From DASRHY01 sp035650275 (lineage in GTDB: Bacteria > Actinomycetota > Actinomycetes > Propionibacteriales > Kribbellaceae): DNA of 64,000 nt. Below are positions 1-7,820 of this stretch, piece after piece (the first letter of the stretch is position 1; each line of letters starts with the position of its first letter). Where the stretch lies: positions 41,907 through 105,906 of the forward strand of contig DASRHY010000227.1 of NCBI GenBank assembly GCA_035650275.1, read 5' to 3'. The notes below the pieces were generated by a model. The model had not been told where the DNA came from. It saw only the letters and a list, made by a program, of their open reading frames with translations, and did not search any database. A program made the position numbers and the translations under genes.

Positions 1-34
1 GTACCCGGCGGGGGCGATGATTCTCGCTTCATGA
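1..34 (+). CDS. Possible last codons of an upstream tad gene (partial)
   Basis: One frame reads YPAGAMILAS and then TGA at 32-34. A hydrophobic C-terminus here would fit the membrane protein (TadC-like) that normally precedes the Flp prepilin in tad loci. The evidence is only ten codons plus context, so this is a weak call. The rest up to 122 is non-coding leader ending in a GGAAGGA ribosome-binding site for the next gene. Confidence 0.3.
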   Translation, partial: YPAGAMILAS

Positions 35-122
35 CGGCGTTGCGGGGGAGCCAACTGGCGGGTACGACCCGTCGTACAGGGCATACTGAGGCCGGCGTAA
101 GACAACCTGGAAGGACATCCGG

Positions 123-335
123 ATGCAGATGTACGAACTGCAGGTCGCTCGCATCCTGTTCGGCTACGCGATGGCACGCGCACACACCCAGCGGACCCGG
201 CAGAACAAGCAGCTCGGGGCGTCCGCAGTCGAGTGGGCCGTGATCGCGGGCATCGTGGTGACCGCCGCACTCGCGATCGGCGTCGTCGTCAACCGGGTGA
301 TCAACCGGCGCAAGGCCGAGATCGACCAGGGATAG
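123..335 (+). CDS. Flp-like type IVb prepilin (70 aa)
   Basis: This is a small pilin precursor with a basic N-terminal segment (residues 1-31) and then the processing-site sequence QLGASAVEWAVIAGI. Cleavage after Gly32 puts Glu37 at position +5, the hallmark of type IV prepilins, and one hydrophobic helix follows (about 33-58). Flp pilins are cut by a TadV/CpaA peptidase and assembled into thin adhesive fibres by the TadA/B/C motor. That motor is not in view and presumably lies upstream. GGAAGGA stands 7 nt before the ATG. The gene opens a tight run of tad minor-subunit genes. The long leader (about 30 residues) is typical of actinobacterial Flp genes, which is family knowledge. Confidence 0.75.
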   Translation: MQMYELQVARILFGYAMARAHTQRTRQNKQLGASAVEWAVIAGIVVTAALAIGVVVNRVINRRKAEIDQG

Positions 336-338
336 TCC

Positions 339-755
339 TTGCGCCGCCCGCCCCGTGCCCGCGGTGAGCGCGGTGCGAGCGCCCTCGAGCTGGCGATCAT
401 CGCACCGACGCTGCTGGCCCTCATCTTCCTGACCATCCAGACGGCGTTGTTCCTGTTCGGCCGCGCCGCGGCCCAGAACGCCGCCCAGCAAGGCATGTCC
501 GAGCTGCGTCTGATCCAGCCGCAGGTGTACCACGACTCGCTGGCCCGCAAGATCGAGCAGAACACCGAGTCGTACGCCGCGCGGATCGCGGGCAGCTCGC
601 TGCTCGGCCCGACCGCGACCTCCGAGTACGACGCGCAGACGGGGATCGCCTCCATGACGGTGGAAGGCCAGGCCGTCTCGCTCGTACCCGGGCTGACGTT
701 CCGTACCAAGCGCACGGCGACCGGGCCGATCGAGACCTTCGAGGCGGACAAGTGA
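339..755 (+). CDS. TadE-like pseudopilin (138 aa)
   Basis: A basic N-terminus precedes the motif ERGASALELAIIAP and one transmembrane helix (about residues 13-40), with a roughly 95-residue extracellular domain after it. TadE-type pseudopilins are processed like Flp and act as minor subunits in pilus assembly. The start chosen is TTG at 339, three bases after the stop of the prepilin gene. It is the only start in this frame ahead of the ERGAS motif. The stop TGA overlaps the next gene (TGATG at 753-757), so the genes are translationally coupled. Confidence 0.75.
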   Translation: MRRPPRARGERGASALELAIIAPTLLALIFLTIQTALFLFGRAAAQNAAQQGMSELRLIQPQVYHDSLARKIEQNTESYAARIAGSSLLGPTATSEYDAQTGIASMTVEGQAVSLVPGLTFRTKRTATGPIETFEADK

Positions 756-1189
756 TGCCGCGCCGCCGGTTCACCGAGCGAGGGGCGCTGGCGTTGGAGC
801 TGGCGATCCTGGCGCCGCTGATGCTGGCGCTGCTGCTGTTCCTGATGGCCTGCGGCCGATACTTCCAGACCTCGTCGCTGCTCGAGGACGCCGCCCGCGA
901 CGGTGCCCGGGCCGCGACCCAGGCGCGATCCCAGGCGGGCGCGCAGAAGGTGGTCGACGACGCCGTCACCCGAGCGCTCGGTCAGAAGCAGGTAGCCGCG
1001 TCGTGCAAGAACAGCGCGAAGGGCGTGCTCGGTGGCGCGGGTGGCTTCGAGGCGGGCGAGCCGATCACCGTCGAGGTGAGCTGCACGATCAACTACCGTG
1101 ACCTCGGCCTGCTCGGCCTCGACAAGGACGTCACGGTGACCCGTACCTTCACCTCCACCCTGGACCCGTTCCGCGGGGTCCGCGGGTGA
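752..1189 (+). CDS. Second TadE-like pseudopilin (145 aa)
   Basis: It has the same architecture as its neighbour: ERGALALELAILAP followed by a hydrophobic helix (about residues 14-38) and a small exported domain. Two cysteines (in AASCKNS and EVSCTIN) could form a disulfide outside the cell. Either GTG at 752 or ATG at 755 can start it. GAGG at 740-743 is better spaced for 752. It overlaps the genes on both sides by a few bases. A paired TadE/TadF arrangement is usual for tad loci, and this may be the TadF equivalent. Confidence 0.75.
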   Translation: MMPRRRFTERGALALELAILAPLMLALLLFLMACGRYFQTSSLLEDAARDGARAATQARSQAGAQKVVDDAVTRALGQKQVAASCKNSAKGVLGGAGGFEAGEPITVEVSCTINYRDLGLLGLDKDVTVTRTFTSTLDPFRGVRG

Positions 1190-1896
1190 GCGCGCGCTGC
1201 GGCGAGCGGGGTGCGCTCAGCCCCGCCGTCGCCATCCTGGCGGTGATGATCTTCTGGCTGGCCGGTCTGGTCATCGACGGTGCTCGCCAGCTCAGTGCGC
1301 GGTCCAAGGCGATCGCGTACGCCCAGGAGGCCGCGCGCGCCGGCGCGTCCGGCATCGACCTGAACGCCGACCAGATCGAGATCGACGTCAAGGACGCCGG
1401 CGCCCGGGTCGACAAGTACTGCGCGCGGGTGCGGGCCGACGACCCCACCGTCACGTCCTGCCAGGCGACCACACTGACCCGGGAGCGCATCGTCGTGGAC
1501 GTGGTGCTGGAGAACCAGACCACGTTCCTGGCCATGCTGAGCATCGACAAGCTGACCGCGAAGGGCCAGGGCGAGGCGCACGCCGAGCAGGGCATCACCA
1601 GCGCCGACGAGACCCCGCTGGTACCGGAGATCAGCATGCTGCCCACCGACCTCAGCGTCACCGTGGACCCGCACGAGTCCGCCTCGTCGCCGACCTTCGA
1701 CCCGTCCTGCATCACGGCGCCGACCGCCACGATCACCACCACGTCCAAGACCCCGGTACCGACGCCGCCGCCGCCCGCGTCGCCGACCGCGACGATCACC
1801 GCGACCGTCACCGTAACCGAGACGCTGATCCCGCCGCTGCCGTCGATCTGCATCCCACGGCCAGCCGGCGGGCCGACCGATCCGCCCCGTCGCTGA
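1186..1896 (+). CDS. TadG-like pilus-assembly protein (236 aa)
   Basis: It begins with a pseudopilin-type segment, ERGALSPAVAILAVMIFWLAG, giving one N-terminal membrane helix, followed by an extracytoplasmic domain (about 35-150). The C-terminal third is rich in Pro and Thr (TPVPTPPPPASPTATITATV) and looks like a wall-spanning linker with two cysteines near the end. TadG proteins anchor or terminate tad pili. The vWA domain of large TadG proteins is absent, so this is a short form. GTG at 1186 overlaps the previous stop as GTGA. Confidence 0.65.
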   Translation: MSARCGERGALSPAVAILAVMIFWLAGLVIDGARQLSARSKAIAYAQEAARAGASGIDLNADQIEIDVKDAGARVDKYCARVRADDPTVTSCQATTLTRERIVVDVVLENQTTFLAMLSIDKLTAKGQGEAHAEQGITSADETPLVPEISMLPTDLSVTVDPHESASSPTFDPSCITAPTATITTTSKTPVPTPPPPASPTATITATVTVTETLIPPLPSICIPRPAGGPTDPPRR

Positions 1897-1968
1897 CCTC
1901 ACCGGTCCATACAATGATCCGGCGGCTGGATGGACGCGATGGCGGTCCGTGACCCTTGGAGGAGGCCG

Positions 1969-2619
1969 GTGACGCGACGTCGTACCGGGGTGCTGGGCGC
2001 GCTCGCGGCTGTCATCCTGCTCGCGGGCTGCGGCGGCGATCCGTCGGCCGGTGGCAGCCCGACCCCGTTCGAGGACGACGCCACGGGCGCGTCGTCGACC
2101 TCGCCGCCCGAGTCCGACCCGGCCACGCCGGCGACGACCGCGACGCCCACGGTCGAGCCGAGCAGCCCGCCCGCGAAGCGACGGCTCGTGATCGTCGCGC
2201 CCGGACGGTTCGTCACCAGCCCGGCGGTCGGCGGGTTCACCCAGGCCATCCAGGTGTTCTTCCGGGCCCGGATGACCTACAGCCCGGACCTGCTGCAGGG
2301 CTGGGCCACGTCGAAGTTCCGCGCCGACAACGACATCGAGATCATCAACGCCAAGCCGGCGGGTTACGTGATGCGGGCGCCCGGCCGGGTCGTCGTACGG
2401 GGCGTAGGCAAGGGCCCGATCCAGAACACCACGACGGTCGACGTGTGCCTCGGTCCGACGATGGCGTGGTTCGACCCGAAGAAGAAGCGGTACACCAACG
2501 ATCTGCCGAACGGGTCGCCGATCTCGTTCGTGATGTACGGCTCCGGTCCCCGGTGGCTTTTACATGTCGCCGTGCCGGGAAAGTTCAGCTGCGCGACCGC
2601 GAAGTATCCGAGAGGTTGA
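1969..2619 (+). CDS. Predicted lipoprotein of the tad locus (216 aa)
   Basis: A signal peptide ends in the lipobox LLAGC, so the mature protein would be lipid-anchored outside the membrane. A Ser/Thr/Pro-rich spacer (about 25-70) is followed by a globular domain with two cysteines (VDVCLGP and KFSCATA). The start is put at GTG 1969 because GGAGGAGG lies 4-5 nt upstream of it. The in-frame ATGs at 1930 and 1939 have no such site and would add a non-signal extension. No family is recognised. The position suggests a periplasmic or wall factor for pilus assembly (inference). Confidence 0.6.
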   Translation: MTRRRTGVLGALAAVILLAGCGGDPSAGGSPTPFEDDATGASSTSPPESDPATPATTATPTVEPSSPPAKRRLVIVAPGRFVTSPAVGGFTQAIQVFFRARMTYSPDLLQGWATSKFRADNDIEIINAKPAGYVMRAPGRVVVRGVGKGPIQNTTTVDVCLGPTMAWFDPKKKRYTNDLPNGSPISFVMYGSGPRWLLHVAVPGKFSCATAKYPRG

Positions 2620-2706
2620 CGGTGTGATGTCTTACCGTCATCGTGCAACGGTTCGGCCGTCTCACCCGTCGAAGCCGACGGCGTACCGCGACGAAGGGAT
2701 GCGAAG

Positions 2707-3690
2707 GTGAGGAGCCTCAGGGCGATCCGGGTGATCGGTGCCGCTGTGACGCTTATGGCCGCGGGCCTCGTCGCGACGACAGCTCAGGCTGATCCGGGTG
2801 TCGGCACCGGTACGACGACCAACAACCCCGTCTACCACACCGTGACCACGGGCAGCGCCCGCTGCGCGGTCTACGCGAACGCGCGCGGCTTCGGCGCCTG
2901 GTGTGGTGGCTGGGGCAACTACAAGGCCAGGACCTGGCGTCAGCGCCTCAACGCGGTGAACGGCTGGCCCTTCATCCACTGTCGCGACTACCCGATCCCG
3001 GAGGGCTGGAGCCTGAAGGCGCCGCCAGAGGGCAAGGAATGGGTGTGGCGCGCGTACATCCGGGACTACGATCTGGACTCCTACAACGGGGGGACGGACG
3101 CGCACCTGGAGTACGAACTTGTCGCGGTCACCCCGGAGGAGAAGGACGACTGCCACGTCCCGGACTACATGGAGCAGTTCTGGAAGACGTTCGCCGGCAC
3201 CTATCCCACGCCGGTGCTGAACATCGAACCGACCTATATCCCGCGGGTGAACTCGCCGGCCTTCTTCTCGCTCGGGATGGACATCACCAGGGACCCGCCG
3301 GTCCCGTCGGACCGCACTCCGGTCTACAACAACCTGTGGAACGGTCGGAACTACCTCGCCATGCAGGCCGTGGTGACCAGCATGAGGATCGATCCCGGCG
3401 ACGGTACGCCGCCGTTCACCTGCCAGATCGTGAACGAGGTCTACGACAACACCAAGAAACCGACCGAGCAGACAAACACCTGCAAGCACGCGTTCAAGCG
3501 GTCCAGCGCCAGCCAGCCGGACGGCATGTACGACGTGAAGGTGAGCGCGTTCTGGGAGGTCCGGATGTACATCCGCGACGAGACCATCCCGACCGAAGGT
3601 ATCTGGCGTCCGATCGGGACGTTCGAGGTGAAGTCGATTCAGAAGCTTCCGGTGCAAGAGGTCCAGGGCATCGGTGGTGGCGGTCGATGA
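2707..3690 (+). CDS. Secreted protein of unknown function (327 aa)
   Basis: A signal peptide (MRSLRAIRVIGAAVTLMAAG...) should be cleaved around AQA-D, near residue 29. The mature domain is rich in Trp and Tyr and has about six cysteines, which suggests disulfide bonding. I do not recognise a family. Start GTG 2707 has GAAGGGA about 10 nt upstream. The gene lies between the tad lipoprotein and the large LysM/BTAD protein and partly overlaps the start region of the latter, so an extracellular role tied to the pilus is a reasonable guess only. Confidence 0.6.
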   Translation: MRSLRAIRVIGAAVTLMAAGLVATTAQADPGVGTGTTTNNPVYHTVTTGSARCAVYANARGFGAWCGGWGNYKARTWRQRLNAVNGWPFIHCRDYPIPEGWSLKAPPEGKEWVWRAYIRDYDLDSYNGGTDAHLEYELVAVTPEEKDDCHVPDYMEQFWKTFAGTYPTPVLNIEPTYIPRVNSPAFFSLGMDITRDPPVPSDRTPVYNNLWNGRNYLAMQAVVTSMRIDPGDGTPPFTCQIVNEVYDNTKKPTEQTNTCKHAFKRSSASQPDGMYDVKVSAFWEVRMYIRDETIPTEGIWRPIGTFEVKSIQKLPVQEVQGIGGGGR

Positions 3691-3718
3691 CGACCGTCAC
3701 CCGATGGAGGGAATGACC

Positions 3719-6682
3719 ATGGTGAAGACGATCCAGCCGGCCAGAGCCGCTCGGCTGCCGCAGCGCCCGTCACACAGCCGGGTGCTGGACTGGCTGAAGG
3801 GGCTGGCCTCGCTGATCGCGATCCTGGCGATCGTCGGCGGCGTGCCGTACCTGCTGGTCACACTGTTCGGTGCGCCGTGGCCGTCACGGGTGCCGGACCG
3901 GGACTTCCTGTTCAACCAGCTGGACTCCGAAGCGGTGCTGAAGATCATCGCCTGCGTCATCTGGCTGGCCTGGCTGCACTTCGTCGTCTGCCTGGTCACC
4001 GAGGCGTTCGCCGAGCGCCGCGGCCGCGGCCTGCCGCCGCAGGTCCCGCTCGGCGGCGGGTCGCAGACGCTGGCGCGCCGGCTGATCTCCGGTGTCGTGT
4101 TGCTGGCCGGTACGGCGAGCGTCACGGTCCCGGTCGCACAGGCCGTATCGATGCCGGGCATCTCCACCCAGGCCTCGGTCGGGACCAGCGTGAGCCGTGG
4201 CACGCAGAGCCAGCCCGGTATGCAGGTGGAGCCGGCCAGCAAGGTCATCCCGGGCGTCACCGGCGTACGCACCAACAACGACGACCGGGGCCAGATCGTC
4301 AAGTACACCGAGGTTCGCCCGCCGGACGGCCGGAACTACGACTGCCTGTGGGACATCGCGGAGCGATACCTCGGCGACGGCCGCCGGTACAAGGAGATCC
4401 ACGAGCTCAACAAGGGCAAACTGCAGCCGGACGGCCGGCGGCTGTCCAACCCCGATCTGATCATGCCGGGCTGGCAGGTCCGGCTGCCCGCGGACGCGAA
4501 GGGCCCCGGCGTCCACACCGTGAAGGTTGCCGTCGGCACCGACAAGAAGATCACGATCCCGCAGAAGGTGGCGGACAAGCCCGTCGCGAAGGAGACGGCC
4601 GAGAAGAAGGCGGTCGCCCGTGAGACGCCGGAGAAGCGCACCGCCGGCAAGGCCGAGGACGGTGGACGCTGGTTCGAGCAAGGCCGGGAGAAGCCGTCCA
4701 GCGTCGACATCGGCGACCCCAAGAACGATCCCGAGGCGTCCCGCGAACGGCCGTCGAAGCCCGTCGCCCCACCGGCCGACCCGGGCGACGTCGACGGCGC
4801 GGGCGGCACCGAGCAGAAGCCACCGGTCGCCGCGGCGCCGGAGGGCGACGGGTTCGGGCCGGCCGAGACCGGCGTGTTCGGCGTCGGTGCCACCGTGCTC
4901 GCTGCCGGTCTCGCGCTCGCGCTGAAGCGGCGCCGCGGCTGGTCGCTCGGCCCCGGTCCGGACGCTGCCGAGAGGCACCGCCGGACCGAGGTCGACCTGC
5001 GGATGGCGTCGGACATCCCGACCGCCCGGTTCGTCGACAACGCGCTGCGCCAGCTCGGCGCCCTGCTGGCTGCCCAGAACCAGCCACTGCCGGGTGTCGT
5101 GGCCGCGCTGGTCTCGGACAAGGCGCTCACCCTGGTGCTGGCACCGGGAGAGAGCGGCGGCACCCCGCCGGCACCGTGGCAGCTGGCCGCCGGCGGCAAC
5201 CGCTGGATGCTGCGCCGCGCCTACGCCTCGATGGACGACGTCGCCGCGCCCGCGCCGTACCCCGCGCTGGTCACCGTCGGCCGCAACGCCGACGGCGCGA
5301 TCGTGCTGATCGACCTCGACCTGGCGCACGGCATCGCCAGCTTCGGCGGCGTGACCGATGTCGCCCGCGACGTCGCGGTGTCGCTCGCGGTCGAGCTCGG
5401 CACCAACCTGTGGTCCCAGGGCGTGCACGTGACGATGGTCGGCTTCGGCGACGACCTGACCGACCTGGCGCCGGACCGGATGACCTACCGCTCCTCGATC
5501 GCCGACGCGCTCGAGGACGTCCGGCACCGCGCCGACCACCAGGCCCGGACCTGCGAGGCACGCGGGATCGACTCGGTCACCCGGGCCCGGCTCGCGTACC
5601 CCGATCCGGAGCTGTGGGGCACCGAGGTCGTCGTACTGTCCGCCCCACCGTTGCCCGCCGAGGCCGAGCAGTTGAACCGGCTGGCCGGGGACCCGCGGCG
5701 CAGCGTCGGCGTGATGGTGGTCGGCGACGTACCGGTCGCGCCGTGGCGGTTCGTGGTCGACGAGAGCGGCCAGGCGGTCTGCCGGCTGATCGGGCTCGAG
5801 GTCGACGCGCACACAGTTACCCCGAGCCAGTACGCCGAGCTGGTGGCACTGTTCCGCGCGGCCGAGTCCGAGGCCCGGCAGAAGGCCCGGGCCGCCGAGG
5901 ACGCGCCGGCGTACCAGAACGCCGTCGCCGATCTCAGCCAGGCCGCGCCGGTCGAGATCGACCTGCTCGGTCCGATCGAGGTCGACGCCCGCGGCGAGAT
6001 CGACCCGGGCCGGCGGGAGCTGGCGACCGAGATCGCGGTGTTCCTGGCCAGCCAGGACTGGGGCGTGCACCCGAACGTGCTGGCCGGTGCGATCTGGCCG
6101 CGCGGGATCAGCCCGGAGCTGCGCGACTCGGCGCTGGTGCACACCCGCAACTGGCTGGGCGAGGAAGCCATCCGTACCGACGAGAACGGGCGCTGGGTGC
6201 TGAACCGGTCGCTGGTCCGGGTGGACTGGGACGTGTTTCGCAGCCTGCTCGGCCAGGCGGCGACGATGGACGACCCGCGCGGGCCGCTGTCCACCGCGCT
6301 CGGCCTGGTGCACGGCCCGGCCTGGTCGAACCTGCCTGCCGGGCGCTACTCGTGGCTGGCCGCGTCCGGGATCGAGCGCCGGATGGCCGAGGCGATCGGG
6401 GACACCGCACTGAAGCTGGCCGAGGCGAGCCTGCGCTACAACGACGGCACGCTGGCCCGGACCGCGCTGCATACCGGGCTGCGGTTCAACCCGGCATCGG
6501 AGGAGCTGTGGCGGGCGACGCTGCGGCTGGCCTCGCACTTCGGTGGCCCGAGCGACCTCAGCACGGTCGCGACCCAGATGTACGCCGCGATCCGCCAGCA
6601 CGGCGGCCCGCGCGGTGCGGAGGCGGAGACCGACGCACTGGTCGACGAGCTGCTCCCGGGCTTCCGCCGCGCCGTAGCCTGA
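3719..6682 (+). CDS. Giant membrane protein with LysM and BTAD-type domains (987 aa)
   Basis: Two hydrophobic helices sit near the N-terminus (about residues 20-45 and 70-95), and a third at about 125-145 precedes the next domain. A LysM-like peptidoglycan-binding domain (about 200-255, YDCLWDIAERYLGDGRRYKEIHELN) is followed by a charged Lys/Glu/Pro linker, a further membrane helix (about 375-400) with an RRR anchor, and a cytoplasmic half. That half ends in a winged-helix plus bacterial-transcriptional-activator (BTAD) type segment (about 740-985, EIDLLGPIEVDARG onward). The start ATG 3719 has GGAGGG 7 nt upstream. An upstream in-frame start at 3674 would overlap the previous gene. LysM-BTAD proteins are known from actinobacterial tad loci. 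Their job is not established. Confidence 0.7.
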   Translation: MVKTIQPARAARLPQRPSHSRVLDWLKGLASLIAILAIVGGVPYLLVTLFGAPWPSRVPDRDFLFNQLDSEAVLKIIACVIWLAWLHFVVCLVTEAFAERRGRGLPPQVPLGGGSQTLARRLISGVVLLAGTASVTVPVAQAVSMPGISTQASVGTSVSRGTQSQPGMQVEPASKVIPGVTGVRTNNDDRGQIVKYTEVRPPDGRNYDCLWDIAERYLGDGRRYKEIHELNKGKLQPDGRRLSNPDLIMPGWQVRLPADAKGPGVHTVKVAVGTDKKITIPQKVADKPVAKETAEKKAVARETPEKRTAGKAEDGGRWFEQGREKPSSVDIGDPKNDPEASRERPSKPVAPPADPGDVDGAGGTEQKPPVAAAPEGDGFGPAETGVFGVGATVLAAGLALALKRRRGWSLGPGPDAAERHRRTEVDLRMASDIPTARFVDNALRQLGALLAAQNQPLPGVVAALVSDKALTLVLAPGESGGTPPAPWQLAAGGNRWMLRRAYASMDDVAAPAPYPALVTVGRNADGAIVLIDLDLAHGIASFGGVTDVARDVAVSLAVELGTNLWSQGVHVTMVGFGDDLTDLAPDRMTYRSSIADALEDVRHRADHQARTCEARGIDSVTRARLAYPDPELWGTEVVVLSAPPLPAEAEQLNRLAGDPRRSVGVMVVGDVPVAPWRFVVDESGQAVCRLIGLEVDAHTVTPSQYAELVALFRAAESEARQKARAAEDAPAYQNAVADLSQAAPVEIDLLGPIEVDARGEIDPGRRELATEIAVFLASQDWGVHPNVLAGAIWPRGISPELRDSALVHTRNWLGEEAIRTDENGRWVLNRSLVRVDWDVFRSLLGQAATMDDPRGPLSTALGLVHGPAWSNLPAGRYSWLAASGIERRMAEAIGDTALKLAEASLRYNDGTLARTALHTGLRFNPASEELWRATLRLASHFGGPSDLSTVATQMYAAIRQHGGPRGAEAETDALVDELLPGFRRAVA

Positions 6683-6698
6683 CCCGCACCACCGTTCA

Positions 6699-6750
6699 TC
6701 GGGCCCTCGTAACCCGGCGTGTCGGCACTCGTCGGGCCGTTGTGACCAGG
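6699..6750. repeat. Degenerate 33-bp repeat in the tad / metallopeptidase gap
   Basis: TCGGGCC-x-TxGTxACC occurs at 6699-6714 and again at 6732-6747, exactly 33 bp apart. The stretch between them contains GGCGTGTCGGC, the core seen in the larger 33-bp repeat cluster at 9425-9648. The copies fill the 70-bp gap between the converging gene ends. Confidence 0.5.
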
Positions 6751-6751
6751 C

Positions 6752-7642
6752 TCAGAGGTTCTGGGCGCCCCAGGTGTCGCAGCGGGACATGTCGCCGGAC
6801 TCCATGCCGGTGCTGAACCAGCGCTTGCGCTGCTCGGCAGTGCCGTGCGTGAACCCGTCCGGGTTCGCGCCGCCCTGGGTACGCTCCTGGATCCGGTCGT
6901 CGCCGACGGTCTCGGCGGCGTCGATCCCCTCGGAGATGTCCTCCTCGGTGATGTCGGTGATGAGCGGCTGACCGCTGGACGTCGTGATCCGCTGCACGTG
7001 GTACGCCCAGACACCGGCCAGGCAGTCGGCCTGGAGCTCGGACCGGACCGCGTCCGACTCCGGGCCCTGCCGGGTCTTGATCTGGCCGAGGATGCCGTAC
7101 AGGTTCTGGATGTGGTGGCCGTACTCGTGCGCGACGACGTACGCCTCGGCGAAGTCACCGCCCTTCGCGCCGAGCTGGCTCTCCAGCACCTGGAAGAACC
7201 CGATGTCGAGGTAGAGCCGCTTGTCGGCCGGGCAGTAGAACGGGCCGACCGCGCTCGACGCGGCGCCGCAGCCGGTGCTGACCTGCCCCTCGAACACGAC
7301 CATCTGGGCCGGCGTGTACCGCTTGCCGCGCCGCGGCAGCTCCTTGCTCCAGTAGTTCTCGATCGAGTTCTGGTAGTAGACGAACCGGCACTCCGGGTTC
7401 TGCCGGATGCTGCCCTTGGTGCAGGCGTTCAGGCTGCCGGCCGACGTGTTCTGCGACTCCGGTTGCCCGCCCCCGTCCCCGCCGGGGATGCCTCCGGTCA
7501 GCAGCACGATGATGATCAGGACGATGATGCCCCCGATGCCTCCGCCCACCGGGAGGCCCATGCCTCGGCCACCGCCACCGCCACTGCCGCGCACATCTCG
7601 GACACCACCGGTGTCCAGGTCCGCATCTGGGTTGAACTTCAC
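6752..7642 (-). CDS. Neutral zinc metallopeptidase, YpfJ family (296 aa)
   Basis: A Gly-rich cytoplasmic N-terminus is followed by one membrane helix (about 37-58, IGGIIVLIIIVLLTGG). An exported domain then carries the zinc motif HEYGHH (HExxH) at about residue 179 and, some 40 residues on, ELQADCLAGVWAYH, which supplies the third ligand in this family. Proteins of this type (Pfam Zn_peptidase) are predicted membrane-anchored peptidases without a well-defined substrate. Length and order match the family. ATG at 7642 is the only sensible start. It is transcribed convergently with the tad locus and divergently from the ABC-F gene. Confidence 0.85.
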   Translation of the reverse strand: MKFNPDADLDTGGVRDVRGSGGGGGRGMGLPVGGGIGGIIVLIIIVLLTGGIPGGDGGGQPESQNTSAGSLNACTKGSIRQNPECRFVYYQNSIENYWSKELPRRGKRYTPAQMVVFEGQVSTGCGAASSAVGPFYCPADKRLYLDIGFFQVLESQLGAKGGDFAEAYVVAHEYGHHIQNLYGILGQIKTRQGPESDAVRSELQADCLAGVWAYHVQRITTSSGQPLITDITEEDISEGIDAAETVGDDRIQERTQGGANPDGFTHGTAEQRKRWFSTGMESGDMSRCDTWGAQNL

Positions 7643-7740
7643 AGTCGTACGATATCCGCGCCCCTGCGTACGAGCCCGCTTCGGCGAGGCGGCCGTCCGC
7701 GTCCGGGCGCCCTCGGCGGCGGCGCGGCATGGTCCTTACG

Positions 7741-7820
7741 TAGACTGGTCCGCTGTGTCTGACGTTCGTTGCCCGCTTCCGCCGCTCGGACGGCGCCACG
7801 ATTCCAGACCAGCGGCATGA
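7741..7820 (+). CDS. Candidate leaderless upstream ORF before the ABC-F gene (21 aa, 7755-7820)
   Basis: A -10-like TAGACT at 7741-7746 ends 8 nt before GTG at 7755. From there a 21-codon frame beginning VSDVRCPLPPLG runs to a TGA that overlaps the ABC-F ATG as ATGA (7817-7820). The ABC-F start has no visible Shine-Dalgarno sequence, so coupling to this short ORF could be how it is translated. Several antibiotic-responsive ABC-F genes are controlled by leader peptides. No -35 or conservation evidence is available here. Confidence 0.4.

Noticed and set aside
3884..6601. A 905-codon open frame on the minus strand
   Set aside because: It is antisense to the LysM-BTAD gene. The composition is Arg/Asp/Val-rich with no motif, as expected for a shadow in high-GC DNA.
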